Shown here piece by piece: positions 5,998 to 12,593 of a stretch of DNA of 14,806 nt; the first letter of the stretch is position 1, and each line of letters starts with the position of its first letter. The notes beneath the pieces were generated by a model. That model did no database searches. It had not been told where the DNA came from and worked only from the letters and a program-made list of their open reading frames with translations. This stretch comes from Candidatus Poseidoniaceae archaeon (lineage in GTDB: Archaea > Thermoplasmatota > Poseidoniia > Poseidoniales > Poseidoniaceae): assembly GCA_013330285.1 (NCBI GenBank), contig DUIP01000089.1:1-14806 (forward strand). Reading direction: 5' to 3'. A program made the position numbers and the translations under genes.

Positions 5998-8112
5998 ATG
6001 AACAACAAAATTGCAAAATGCCTGATAATGAGCCTATTGATTGGAACGACCGCCCTCGCAGGGTGCCTCGGTGGTGAGGACACCTCGAACGATTCGAATC
6101 TTGAATCGCTCGTGGTTGCCTTTAGCCTCAAAGACGATTATACCAATGTTGACGAAAACCCTCAACGTTTTGCTGACTATCTCGGTGAAGCTCTCAACAT
6201 GGACGTTTCACTTTATCCAATCGATTCAGAAGGTGCCGCACTGCAAGCTCTTCGTTTTGGAAACGCTGACATTGCCTTCATGGATGGCGGGGCAGCGTGG
6301 GTTGGATGGCAACAGTATGGCCTCGATGCTCTTGCAGCCGATCAAAAATCCGATGGAAGAACATACTACAGCGCACATGCCGTTGTGCTCAAAGATTCAG
6401 AAATTGCCCAAGCCCACCTTGATGATGATCCAGCAACAGACCCATTTTCCTTGATGGCTGGAACAACCTCATGCCACACAGGGTGGCTCAAATCAGCGGG
6501 GATGCTCCTTCCAATGGGTTTCCTCATCGGCAATGGATACGCGAACGTAATCGGTGATGCAAATGATGTTGAATCATTGCGCTCAACCATTACCAACTTC
6601 TTCAATGAGGACGCAAGCATCCCCGACTCGGGAACTCCATACTACTCGTACAGCGGCGCAGTGAAGTGCCTCTCTGAGGGCGTTGGCGACGTAGCGTTTG
6701 CAAAGGACTCCACGATTGCATCTTATTGCGGTAATGAAGATCCAACGACAAATGAAGCATGGTGCTTGCCAGAATCCGACTATGTCTTACTTCCTTCCTA
6801 CGGAAACGCACCGTCTCACCCTGTGATGTACAATCCAGCAACCTCGGATGCAAGCACAATGACGCTTGTCCAAGAGGTGCTTGTGGACATGAAAAACACA
6901 GAAGACGGCCAATCCATCCTTGAAAATGTGTTGAACACACCTGCTATTTCCGCAACAACTGCAGCAGATCATCTCTCTTCATATGGCAATTTGATTGAAG
7001 ATGTCCCAGGTATTTCCGCATATTATGACACAAAATTCTCGATCAACGATTCAGTTGAGCCAACAATTTCGAACATAAGAATTGCTTTCGAAATGAAAGA
7101 TGATTACGTCAATCCAGCCGAAAACCCTCAAGTTTTGGCTGATTTTATTGCAGAACAAACCGGGGTCACTGTGACGCTGTATCCGGTTGCTTCAGAAGGC
7201 GCCATCATCGAAGCTCTTCGCTTTGGTAATGCAGATATTGCGTTCATGGACGGCGGTGCTGCTTGGGTCGGCTGGAAAGAGTACGGACTCGCAGCCATGG
7301 CTGCCGATTTGAAGTCGGATGGACGAACACACTACGATGCTCACGCTGTTGTGCTCAATGGTTCTGATATTGCCAATGCCTACCTCGATGACGATTCATC
7401 AACCGATCCTTTCGCCATGATGGAAGGAAAAACCTCCTGCCACACAGGATGGCTCAAATCCGCCGGAATGCTTCTTCCGATGGGTCACTTGATCTCTCAA
7501 GGTTATGCTCCTGTTGTTGGGCCACAAGATGATATTGAATCACTTCGAGATACCATCACCTCATTCTTCAACGAGAACGCAAGCATTCCTGACTCTGGCA
7601 CCCCCTACTACTCCTACTCTGGCGCAGTAAAGTGCTTGACCGAAGGTGTCGGTGATGTGGCCTTTGCCAAGGATTCAACAATTGCTTCCTACTGTGGGAA
7701 TGAAGATTCCAGTGACAACGCCGATTGGTGTTTGCCAGAATCTGAATACATTCTTCTCCCCTCGTACGGTTCTGCACCTTCTCATCCTGTGATGTACAAT
7801 CCAGCGACGCTTGATGTCCAAACAAGAACCGCAATTCTCAATGCTTTGTTAGCGTTGAACGATGAAATGTACGTTGAAGATTACCCGATCCAGGGTCAGA
7901 ATTACACTGGCTGCTACTCTATGGTCACTCAGCAAGTCGACTCCACGTCCCCTGTGGAGGTATGCGGCGATCAAATCTTGTCCAACGTGTTGAACACAGG
8001 TGGATTGGTCGAGGTGAACTCCCAAGAACACCTTGGCAGCTACAGTAGCCTCATCAGTGCAATCCCTGGTATTTCTTCCTACTTCGACTCGAAGTATGAA
8101 ATTACGGAGTGA
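5998..8112 (+). CDS. Bilobal transferrin-like substrate-binding lipoprotein (PhnD/SsuA/transferrin superfamily), likely Fe(III)-binding
   Basis: A 704-residue lipoprotein: signal peptide 1-22, lipobox LAGC with Cys23. Two tandem lobes follow, about 35-345 and 357-700. Each looks like a hybrid of PhnD-type binding proteins (RFGNADIAF) and animal transferrin. Residues that align with the human transferrin N-lobe iron ligands (D63, Y95, Y188, H249) are D96, Y124, Y218 and H274 in lobe 1 and D418, Y446, Y540 and H596 in lobe 2, always 322 residues apart. The anion-site motif SCHTGxxRSAG appears as SCHTGWLKSAG: Thr161/483 is kept and Arg is replaced by Lys165/487. YSGAVKCL plus GDVAFAKDSTI matches transferrin YSGAFKCL plus GDVAFVKHSTI, and Cys159-Cys224 and Cys481-Cys546 correspond to a transferrin disulfide. 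Further Cys pairs are 244/256, 566/578 and, only in lobe 2, 639/656. It heads an ABC importer operon. Phosphonate binding is the alternative, but the Asp in the MDGG motif replaces the usual PhnD Gly-Pro region. Confidence 0.88.
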   Translation: MNNKIAKCLIMSLLIGTTALAGCLGGEDTSNDSNLESLVVAFSLKDDYTNVDENPQRFADYLGEALNMDVSLYPIDSEGAALQALRFGNADIAFMDGGAAWVGWQQYGLDALAADQKSDGRTYYSAHAVVLKDSEIAQAHLDDDPATDPFSLMAGTTSCHTGWLKSAGMLLPMGFLIGNGYANVIGDANDVESLRSTITNFFNEDASIPDSGTPYYSYSGAVKCLSEGVGDVAFAKDSTIASYCGNEDPTTNEAWCLPESDYVLLPSYGNAPSHPVMYNPATSDASTMTLVQEVLVDMKNTEDGQSILENVLNTPAISATTAADHLSSYGNLIEDVPGISAYYDTKFSINDSVEPTISNIRIAFEMKDDYVNPAENPQVLADFIAEQTGVTVTLYPVASEGAIIEALRFGNADIAFMDGGAAWVGWKEYGLAAMAADLKSDGRTHYDAHAVVLNGSDIANAYLDDDSSTDPFAMMEGKTSCHTGWLKSAGMLLPMGHLISQGYAPVVGPQDDIESLRDTITSFFNENASIPDSGTPYYSYSGAVKCLTEGVGDVAFAKDSTIASYCGNEDSSDNADWCLPESEYILLPSYGSAPSHPVMYNPATLDVQTRTAILNALLALNDEMYVEDYPIQGQNYTGCYSMVTQQVDSTSPVEVCGDQILSNVLNTGGLVEVNSQEHLGSYSSLISAIPGISSYFDSKYEITE
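6100..8097 (+). repeat. Internal gene duplication: two transferrin-like lobes, 966-bp period
   Basis: The two halves of the lipoprotein gene are homologous with a constant offset of 322 codons (966 bp) from the first ligand Asp to the ligand His, with no indels in between. Over the 127 residues from the SCHTG region to past the ligand His I count about 21 differences. Many of the DNA differences there are at third positions, which indicates an older duplication held by purifying selection. Lobe 2 has an insertion of about 25 residues near 620-656. Confidence 0.9.
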
Positions 8113-8143
8113 ATTCGCAAGGTGTCTTCCTTGAATGAAAACC

Positions 8144-8194
8144 GTCGGCGGAGCAATCCAGTCGCCTCACCCAACGGTGGATTGCTTCGTCGAC
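8144..8194 (+). promoter_or_regulatory. 17-bp intercistronic hairpin after the binding-protein gene
   Basis: The arms are 8144-8160 and 8178-8194, joined by a 17-nt loop. In RNA all 17 positions pair, two of them as G-U. The hairpin begins 31 nt after the stop codon of the binding-protein gene and ends 4 nt before the AAGGAGG of the next small ORF. It could protect the 3' end of the upstream message, partly terminate transcription, or gate translation of what follows. Such elements often keep a binding protein more abundant than its transporter. No T-run follows it, which argues against a simple intrinsic terminator. Confidence 0.65.
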
Positions 8195-8210
8195 ATCTAA
8201 GGAGGCGCTC

Positions 8211-8288
8211 ATGACGCAAAAATCAAACATGAAGCTCAACGGTTTTGTTGAGTTGGGCTCCAACCGTTTGAAAAAGACCCGCTTGTAG
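8211..8288 (+). CDS. Small ORF of 25 codons with a strong Shine-Dalgarno sequence
   Basis: ATG at 8211 to TAG at 8286-8288 encodes a 25-residue basic peptide, MTQKSNMKLNG to RLKKTRL, with no hydrophobic segment. AAGGAGG (8199-8205) lies 5 nt before the ATG and is the best ribosome binding site in the window. The peptide has six Lys/Arg in its last eleven residues or so and no Cys. Its coding sequence holds two overlapping inverted repeats (CTCAAC/GTTGAG and AACGGTT/AACCGTT), so it may act as a leader whose translation controls structure ahead of the ATPase gene at 8308, 19 bp downstream. It could also be a small accessory protein or a chance ORF. Confidence 0.5.
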   Translation: MTQKSNMKLNGFVELGSNRLKKTRL

Positions 8289-8307
8289 GGTCAACAGAGG
8301 GGATGCT

Positions 8308-8994
8308 ATGAGTGACGACGCCATCTTATCCCTGAATGGTCTTGTGATTGGCTACAATGAGCCTCTCTGTAAACCGATTACGCTGGAGGTCAGGCCGGGA
8401 GAAATCATTGCCATCCTTGGATCTTCTGGGATTGGTAAAACCACACTTGTTCGTACCATCGCGGGGCTCGTTCGGCCGTTGGAAGGTGATTTTGATCTTC
8501 ATGTTGAACGCCGAGGGGGTTTGGGGTACATCCCACAGCGGCTTGGACTGGTTCGACACGCTACGGTCGCTCACAATGTATCTCTAGGAGCGAGGCTGAA
8601 CATTCCTTGGTCAAGAACGATGTTCAAAGAGCGGAAAGAACGCACATATGATGCGATTCGTACGCTTGGGATTGAGGAAAAGGCCTCAGAACCTGTGCGT
8701 CGATTGTCCGGCGGGCAACAACGGCGTGTGGCGACAGCGAGGACCTTGGCTCAACGCCCTCAATTAATGCTTGCAGATGAATTCCTTGGAGAATTGGATC
8801 AGCATAATGTGGATATCGTTTTGGGCGCAGTACAGGGGCTTGTAAGCAAAGGAACTGCTGTGATTATGGTTGAACATCACGAAGACAATGCCAAGGAATT
8901 TGCAACCCGTGTGTGGGAAATCAAGGACAAGTGCTTCTATGACATGTCCATCGAAGAGTGGGAGATTCACTCGCTAAAGGGGGAAGAGGAATGA
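8308..8994 (+). CDS. PhnC-like ABC importer ATP-binding protein
   Basis: A 228-residue ABC ATPase: Walker A GSSGIGKTT (38-46), Q-loop Gln77 in GYIPQ, signature LSGGQQRR (133-140), Walker B LMLADE (153-158), D-loop ELD (162-164) and switch His190 in VEHH. The stretch after the Q-loop (RLGLVRHATVAHNVSLG) follows the PhnC pattern (fnLv-x-r-x-tv-x-NVl-x-G). At 228 residues it is slightly shorter than most PhnC proteins. GAGGGG lies 6 nt before the ATG. Its stop codon overlaps the permease start by 4 bp. It would power the importer whose binding protein is the transferrin-like lipoprotein. The family name reflects homology only; phosphonate as substrate is not supported. Confidence 0.9.
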   Translation: MSDDAILSLNGLVIGYNEPLCKPITLEVRPGEIIAILGSSGIGKTTLVRTIAGLVRPLEGDFDLHVERRGGLGYIPQRLGLVRHATVAHNVSLGARLNIPWSRTMFKERKERTYDAIRTLGIEEKASEPVRRLSGGQQRRVATARTLAQRPQLMLADEFLGELDQHNVDIVLGAVQGLVSKGTAVIMVEHHEDNAKEFATRVWEIKDKCFYDMSIEEWEIHSLKGEEE

Positions 8995-9851
8995 AATACC
9001 GATTATATGGTATCGTGGTTCTTCTCTTTTTCTTGGCCTGGCGTACGCTTGACGGTCTTGTCGAAGGAGATTGGGGTCGTTTGGAAGGGGGCTTATCAAA
9101 CCTAAGCGTCTTTTTTTCTGAAAGCATGTGGCCACCAAATTGGAGTGTACTAGAGGCTCGATCCTATCCCGTGTGTGAGCAAGACATTGAGTTCTTTTGT
9201 TCGGTCGGCTACCTCGGCATGATGGAAACTCTGAAAATCGCATTCGTCTCCACCATTCTAGGATTCATTGGGGCTATCTTCTTTTCATCACTTGCTGCGC
9301 GAAATCTTATGCCTCTTTCGATTGCTCTTCCGGCACGGGTGTTCCTTTCGGCTGTGCGCAGTTTACCCAGTCTTATTTGGGCCATATTGTTCGTGATCGT
9401 CATCGGCTTTGGGCCTCTATCTGGCGTTTTAGCCATGACCTTCTACACTATTGGCTATCTAGGGAAATTGCAATATGAAGTCTTTGAAGGCATGCCGAAC
9501 GATCCTCTTGAAGCAGGTCGAGCAATGGGGCTTGGCCGTTCCAGCATTCTCCTCAACATCGTCATTCCAGAAAACAGTAACCATCTTCTGAGCCAATTGA
9601 TGTTCATGTTCGAATACAACGTCAGGCATGGAACCGTGATCGGTATTGTAGGTGCAGGTGGTATTGGATACTACATCAGCACGTACCTGAAATTCTTGCA
9701 GTATGACAAAGTCCTGGCCCTGCTCATCTTGATTTTCATCGTTGTCGTGGTGATTGATTTGCTCTCAATGGCTGTACGTTCGTTTGTCAACGAAGAAGGT
9801 GATGTACGAAAGCCAACATGGCTTATGCTCTTGAAGAATTTTGGAATTTGA
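8991..9851 (+). CDS. PhnE-like ABC importer permease
   Basis: A 286-residue permease starting at the ATG at 8991, chosen because it overlaps the ATPase stop (ATGA) and has a GGGGGAAGAGG tract upstream; an in-frame ATG at 8958 would add eleven hydrophilic residues. PhnE hallmarks are present: RSLPSLIWAILFVIVIGFGP (123-142), the cytoplasmic EAA-like loop EAGRAMGLGRSSI (174-186), FEYNVRHGTVIGIVGAGGIG (207-226) and IDLLSMAVR (255-263). The N-terminal helix (about 5-20) is followed by an extracytoplasmic stretch with Cys62 and Cys70, which could form a disulfide and dock the lipoprotein. It works as a dimer with the adjacent ATPase. No second permease is present. Confidence 0.9.
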   Translation: MKYRLYGIVVLLFFLAWRTLDGLVEGDWGRLEGGLSNLSVFFSESMWPPNWSVLEARSYPVCEQDIEFFCSVGYLGMMETLKIAFVSTILGFIGAIFFSSLAARNLMPLSIALPARVFLSAVRSLPSLIWAILFVIVIGFGPLSGVLAMTFYTIGYLGKLQYEVFEGMPNDPLEAGRAMGLGRSSILLNIVIPENSNHLLSQLMFMFEYNVRHGTVIGIVGAGGIGYYISTYLKFLQYDKVLALLILIFIVVVVIDLLSMAVRSFVNEEGDVRKPTWLMLLKNFGI

Positions 9852-9872
9852 TAGTTCACATACTCAAGATTC

Positions 9873-9890
9873 AACTGAGAATAATCAGTT
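9873..9890. terminator. Possible bidirectional hairpin between convergent genes
   Basis: A 6-bp inverted repeat AACTGA/TCAGTT with a 6-nt AT-rich loop sits in the 38-bp gap between the permease gene and the minus-strand gene that ends at 9890. The stem is short and has no T-run, so this is a weak candidate. Confidence 0.3.
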
Positions 9891-10105
9891 CACTCAGCTG
9901 CGATGTGAACTGCTCCATCTTTGTAGAACACTTGAATTCGATCTGGCACCTTGCGGGTCAGCGCTGCGACCGCTTCGTAGACTTCGTCTTGCTTGACCTT
10001 GAACGAGCGAGCAGCCTTTGCTGTTGACCATGCTACTGTTTCGAAATCAGATTGACGAATCCACTCAAAGATGCGTGCTTCCAATTCAGTTAGGTCTTCG
10101 GCCAT
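9890..10105 (-). CDS. Small winged-helix-like protein, function unknown
   Basis: A 71-residue protein. The pattern of helices (LEARIFEWIRQ, 7-17; WSTAKAARSF, 26-35; KQDEVYEAVAALTRKV, 38-53) followed by a beta hairpin (RIQVFYKDGAVHIAAE, 56-71) fits a minimal winged helix-turn-helix domain. No metal-binding Cys/His cluster or effector domain is visible. It is convergent with the importer operon and ends 38 bp from it. It lies 64 bp downstream of gpsA on the same strand and may be cotranscribed with it. It might be a small DNA-binding protein or part of an RNA- or protein-binding complex. Nothing in it marks it as the regulator of the upstream palindromes. Confidence 0.75.
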   Translation of the reverse strand: MAEDLTELEARIFEWIRQSDFETVAWSTAKAARSFKVKQDEVYEAVAALTRKVPDRIQVFYKDGAVHIAAE

Positions 10106-10169
10106 GCTACAGCCACGAGGCCATAGATGAAAACAACACCGATTGATTGAGACCTACAATCAGGGCACT

Positions 10170-11168
10170 TCAATGCAAAGCAACCATGCGACGGCAGCAC
10201 TCTTCGGCGTCAATATACCCTTCCAGTAATGTGTTGAGGGCCTTTGTGAATGGGATTTGAATGTTCAAAGCCTCTGCCCGTTCACCGAACATCTGGGCTG
10301 CGCGCACACCTTCAGCGACCATGTGCATCTCGTCGAGGGCTTGTTGAAGCGTAAGGCCAGTACCAAGTTTTTCGCCCATGGACCGGTTTCTGCCATGAGG
10401 TGAAGTCGCTGTGACGTACAAATCACCCAAGCCTGCAGGACCAAAGGCCACTTCAGCTCGAGCACCAAGTTTGGGAAGAAGCAAGCACCCTTCTTTGAAA
10501 CCGGCCATGAAAATTGCTGCTTTGAGGTTGTCACCGCCGAGGGTTCCAACCTGTTTCAAGCCGTCAACAAGGCCGCAAGCAAGCGCTACGACGTTCTTGA
10601 ACGCGCCCCATAATTCAGCACCAGCAGGATCAGCAGCCGGGTGGAGAATAAAGGTTTGAGTGGTCAAGGTTGAGGCTAAATGCTTGGCTACAGAGACGTC
10701 TTCGCTTGCGACAAGAGCCGTGGTCATGACACCTCCTGCAGCTTCTGGGGCAATCGTTGGTCCAGTGACGACGGCCAACGGATTGTTTTTGTCAGCAGCA
10801 TGCAGTTTTTCGTGAATCGCTTGTGAAATGAGTTGGTTTCCCGGTGCGAGGCCTTTTGCTAAGTCCAAAAGCACGTGTCCAGGTCGAAGATGGGGGATGA
10901 TCTGATCGACAACACCGAGGATGACTGATGATGGGACGGCGAGAACAACAATCTCAACACCGTCGAGTGCTTCTTCGATGTGCATTGTTGCTTCCATTCC
11001 CTCGACGGGGTGATTTGGAAGGTATTTTTTGTTGATACCTTCCATTGTGATCGTTTCGTAGACTTCCTGTTCAATGGTCCAACCTTTGACATGATGTCCA
11101 TCAGCAAGCCACATGCGGGCAATTGCAGTCCCCCAGTTTCCAAGTCCAAGAATTGCGATATGTGCCAT
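10170..11168 (-). CDS. gpsA: NAD(P)-dependent glycerol-3-phosphate dehydrogenase (GpsA)
   Basis: A 332-residue protein from the ATG at 11168; a TTG three codons upstream is less likely. GpsA reduces dihydroxyacetone phosphate to sn-glycerol-3-phosphate for phospholipid backbones. Visible features are the dinucleotide-binding GLGNWG (8-13), DLAKGLAPGN with Lys106, VVTGPTIAPEAAGG (about 134-147), FKNVVALACGLVDGL with the catalytic Lys191, and GLGDLYVTATSPHGRNRSMG (247-266). The length matches bacterial GpsA (about 330-340). Most archaea make glycerol-1-phosphate with an unrelated enzyme, so a complete GpsA is notable here. It follows the endonuclease IV-like gene by 100 bp and has its own possible TATA box. 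Confidence 0.93.
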   Translation of the reverse strand: MAHIAILGLGNWGTAIARMWLADGHHVKGWTIEQEVYETITMEGINKKYLPNHPVEGMEATMHIEEALDGVEIVVLAVPSSVILGVVDQIIPHLRPGHVLLDLAKGLAPGNQLISQAIHEKLHAADKNNPLAVVTGPTIAPEAAGGVMTTALVASEDVSVAKHLASTLTTQTFILHPAADPAGAELWGAFKNVVALACGLVDGLKQVGTLGGDNLKAAIFMAGFKEGCLLLPKLGARAEVAFGPAGLGDLYVTATSPHGRNRSMGEKLGTGLTLQQALDEMHMVAEGVRAAQMFGERAEALNIQIPFTKALNTLLEGYIDAEECCRRMVALH

Positions 11169-11195
11169 GGTGAACAATGCTCACGCTGTCCACTT

Positions 11196-11203
11196 CATTT
11201 ATC
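11196..11203 (-). promoter_or_regulatory. Possible TATA box for gpsA
   Basis: On the minus strand GATAAATG lies about 30 nt before the ATG at 11168, the distance expected for a nearly leaderless archaeal transcript. No Shine-Dalgarno sequence is seen before this start. The match to the TATA consensus is modest. Confidence 0.35.
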
Positions 11204-11268
11204 TTGATTCCCACAGTTGAACACGTCGGGAAAGGGGTTTGTGAAGGTCTTGCAATACTGCGAGCGGT

Positions 11269-12456
11269 TCAGAACAAGTCATCGTCGTCTTCTTCGAAGT
11301 CAAAGACATCATCGTTCTTCTCTTCCGCCTTTGCCTTGGTTGCTTTCTTTTTTGGTGCTTTCTTAGCGGGCTTTTCTTCCTTTGCAGGGGCCTTTTCTTC
11401 TGCAACTTCCGCTGCAGGTGCTTCTTCCGCCTTCTTTGCACCAGACGTTGCATCGGGACGAAGGGCTGCTTGTTGGGCTTCTTTTGCGGCCAAGGCTGCG
11501 GGCGTGGTGCCGGTTTGTGCTGCTAAGGCGCGTCGTCGGTTTTCTCGAGCCTTTCGCTCAAGTTGGCGATGCCTTGACTTTTCGATGCTCTGCAACATGT
11601 ACATGGCATCGTGTTCGAGAAGCGGTGAGTCTGAAATCAGGGTGATGTCCAACCAACCACCATCTTCAACAATAAATTCAGCCAAAGGTTCGAAGTTCAA
11701 ATCTGATTTCTTGATCTGGGTGTAGTGCATAGCATTTCCAGTTCGGTGTTCAACACCTGAGAAATGGCAATAAAACTCCTTTGTACCAATCGTTTCACGC
11801 ACTTCGTCAAACAATTCGCCATAGTCTTCTGATGTACGCATCTTCCCATGGCCTCGGGCGTGGATGTGGGCGATGTTGAGCACAGGGATTGTTCCCTCAA
11901 CGTGATTGACCACTTCGAGGACTTCCTCAAGGCTGCCCCACAATTCCTGTCGCCCAGAAGTTTCAATTCCAATCTTGGAAGGTGTACCGTTCTTGATCCA
12001 AGGGAAGACGGGGAACTCATCCTCATCGTCGTGCCAAATTTCTGCGACACGATCGACCACACCAGCGAACACATTCGCCACTTGCTCATTTGCTGCAGAG
12101 CCGGGACTCATGCCGCCATAATGGCCAGCGTGAAGGGTAATGTGTCTTGCGTTGATGGTTCGTGCGGCTTGGAGTGTTGATTCAATCTTCGCTAACGAGC
12201 GGCCACGCTCGACTCGGTTGCCGAGCAACTCAGAGTAGTAAGGGCCGTGAATGTTCATTTCAAATTCAGTTTTGTTGGCCAGGACACCGGCTTGCCAGTA
12301 CTGTTCGAAGTGATTTGGAGCCACCATTCGAACGGTTTGGACTTCCATGGTTTCAAGTCCGAGAGAGATGATATCGTCCATTCCTTCGACGATTGTGCGT
12401 CCTTTGCATGACAATGGTACGCCTGCAGGTCCGAGTTTTACTGGCATACTTGGCAT
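11269..12456 (-). CDS. Endonuclease IV-like TIM-barrel protein with charged C-terminal tail
   Basis: A 395-residue protein; an ATG three codons in (12447) is an equally good start. Residues 1-300 resemble AP endonuclease family 2 (Nfo). Likely metal ligands are His70 in EMNIHGPY, His109 in ITLHAGHY, Glu165 in IGIETSG, His197 in LNIAHIHARG, His231 in FYCHFSG and His244. Compared with E. coli Nfo, my alignment suggests three changes: Asp179 to Asn194, Asp229 to Ala242 and Glu261 to Asp276. That would leave the trinuclear zinc site altered. Residues 300-395 form a low-complexity tail: basic helix (RHRQLERKARENRRR), Ala/Glu/Lys repeats like histone H1 tails, and an acidic end (DFEEDDDDLF). It may be a DNA repair nuclease with a DNA- or PCNA-contacting tail, or another xylose-isomerase-like enzyme. 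It is divergent from ribB, with 137 bp between them. Confidence 0.75.
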   Translation of the reverse strand: MPSMPVKLGPAGVPLSCKGRTIVEGMDDIISLGLETMEVQTVRMVAPNHFEQYWQAGVLANKTEFEMNIHGPYYSELLGNRVERGRSLAKIESTLQAARTINARHITLHAGHYGGMSPGSAANEQVANVFAGVVDRVAEIWHDDEDEFPVFPWIKNGTPSKIGIETSGRQELWGSLEEVLEVVNHVEGTIPVLNIAHIHARGHGKMRTSEDYGELFDEVRETIGTKEFYCHFSGVEHRTGNAMHYTQIKKSDLNFEPLAEFIVEDGGWLDITLISDSPLLEHDAMYMLQSIEKSRHRQLERKARENRRRALAAQTGTTPAALAAKEAQQAALRPDATSGAKKAEEAPAAEVAEEKAPAKEEKPAKKAPKKKATKAKAEEKNDDVFDFEEDDDDLF

Positions 12457-12593
12457 CCCCGCAGGTTCAAGCCAAGGGCCATCCTATGATAATCCCTTTC
12501 CGTTGGCTGTCCGCAAAATCTTGTGATTTCATGGCCCCTGCTGATGGTGAATGCATACGACCCTTCATGAACTCCTTCCGTTGAGCATGCACC

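Noticed and set aside
8958..8990. Upstream ATG for the PhnE-like permease
   Set aside because: It would overlap the ATPase gene by 37 bp and add a hydrophilic stretch; the ATG at 8991 has a purine-rich ribosome site and the usual 4-bp overlap.
5998..9851. Phosphonate (phnDCE) uptake operon
   Set aside because: The ATPase and permease do belong to that family, but the binding protein has transferrin iron-ligand positions in both lobes, no phosphonate catabolic gene is nearby, and the operator resembles a metal-type box. Not excluded, but less well supported.
12457..12593. Possible FMN riboswitch upstream of ribB
   Set aside because: I could not find the conserved RFN-element blocks in this 137-bp divergent gap, nor a strong TATA box.
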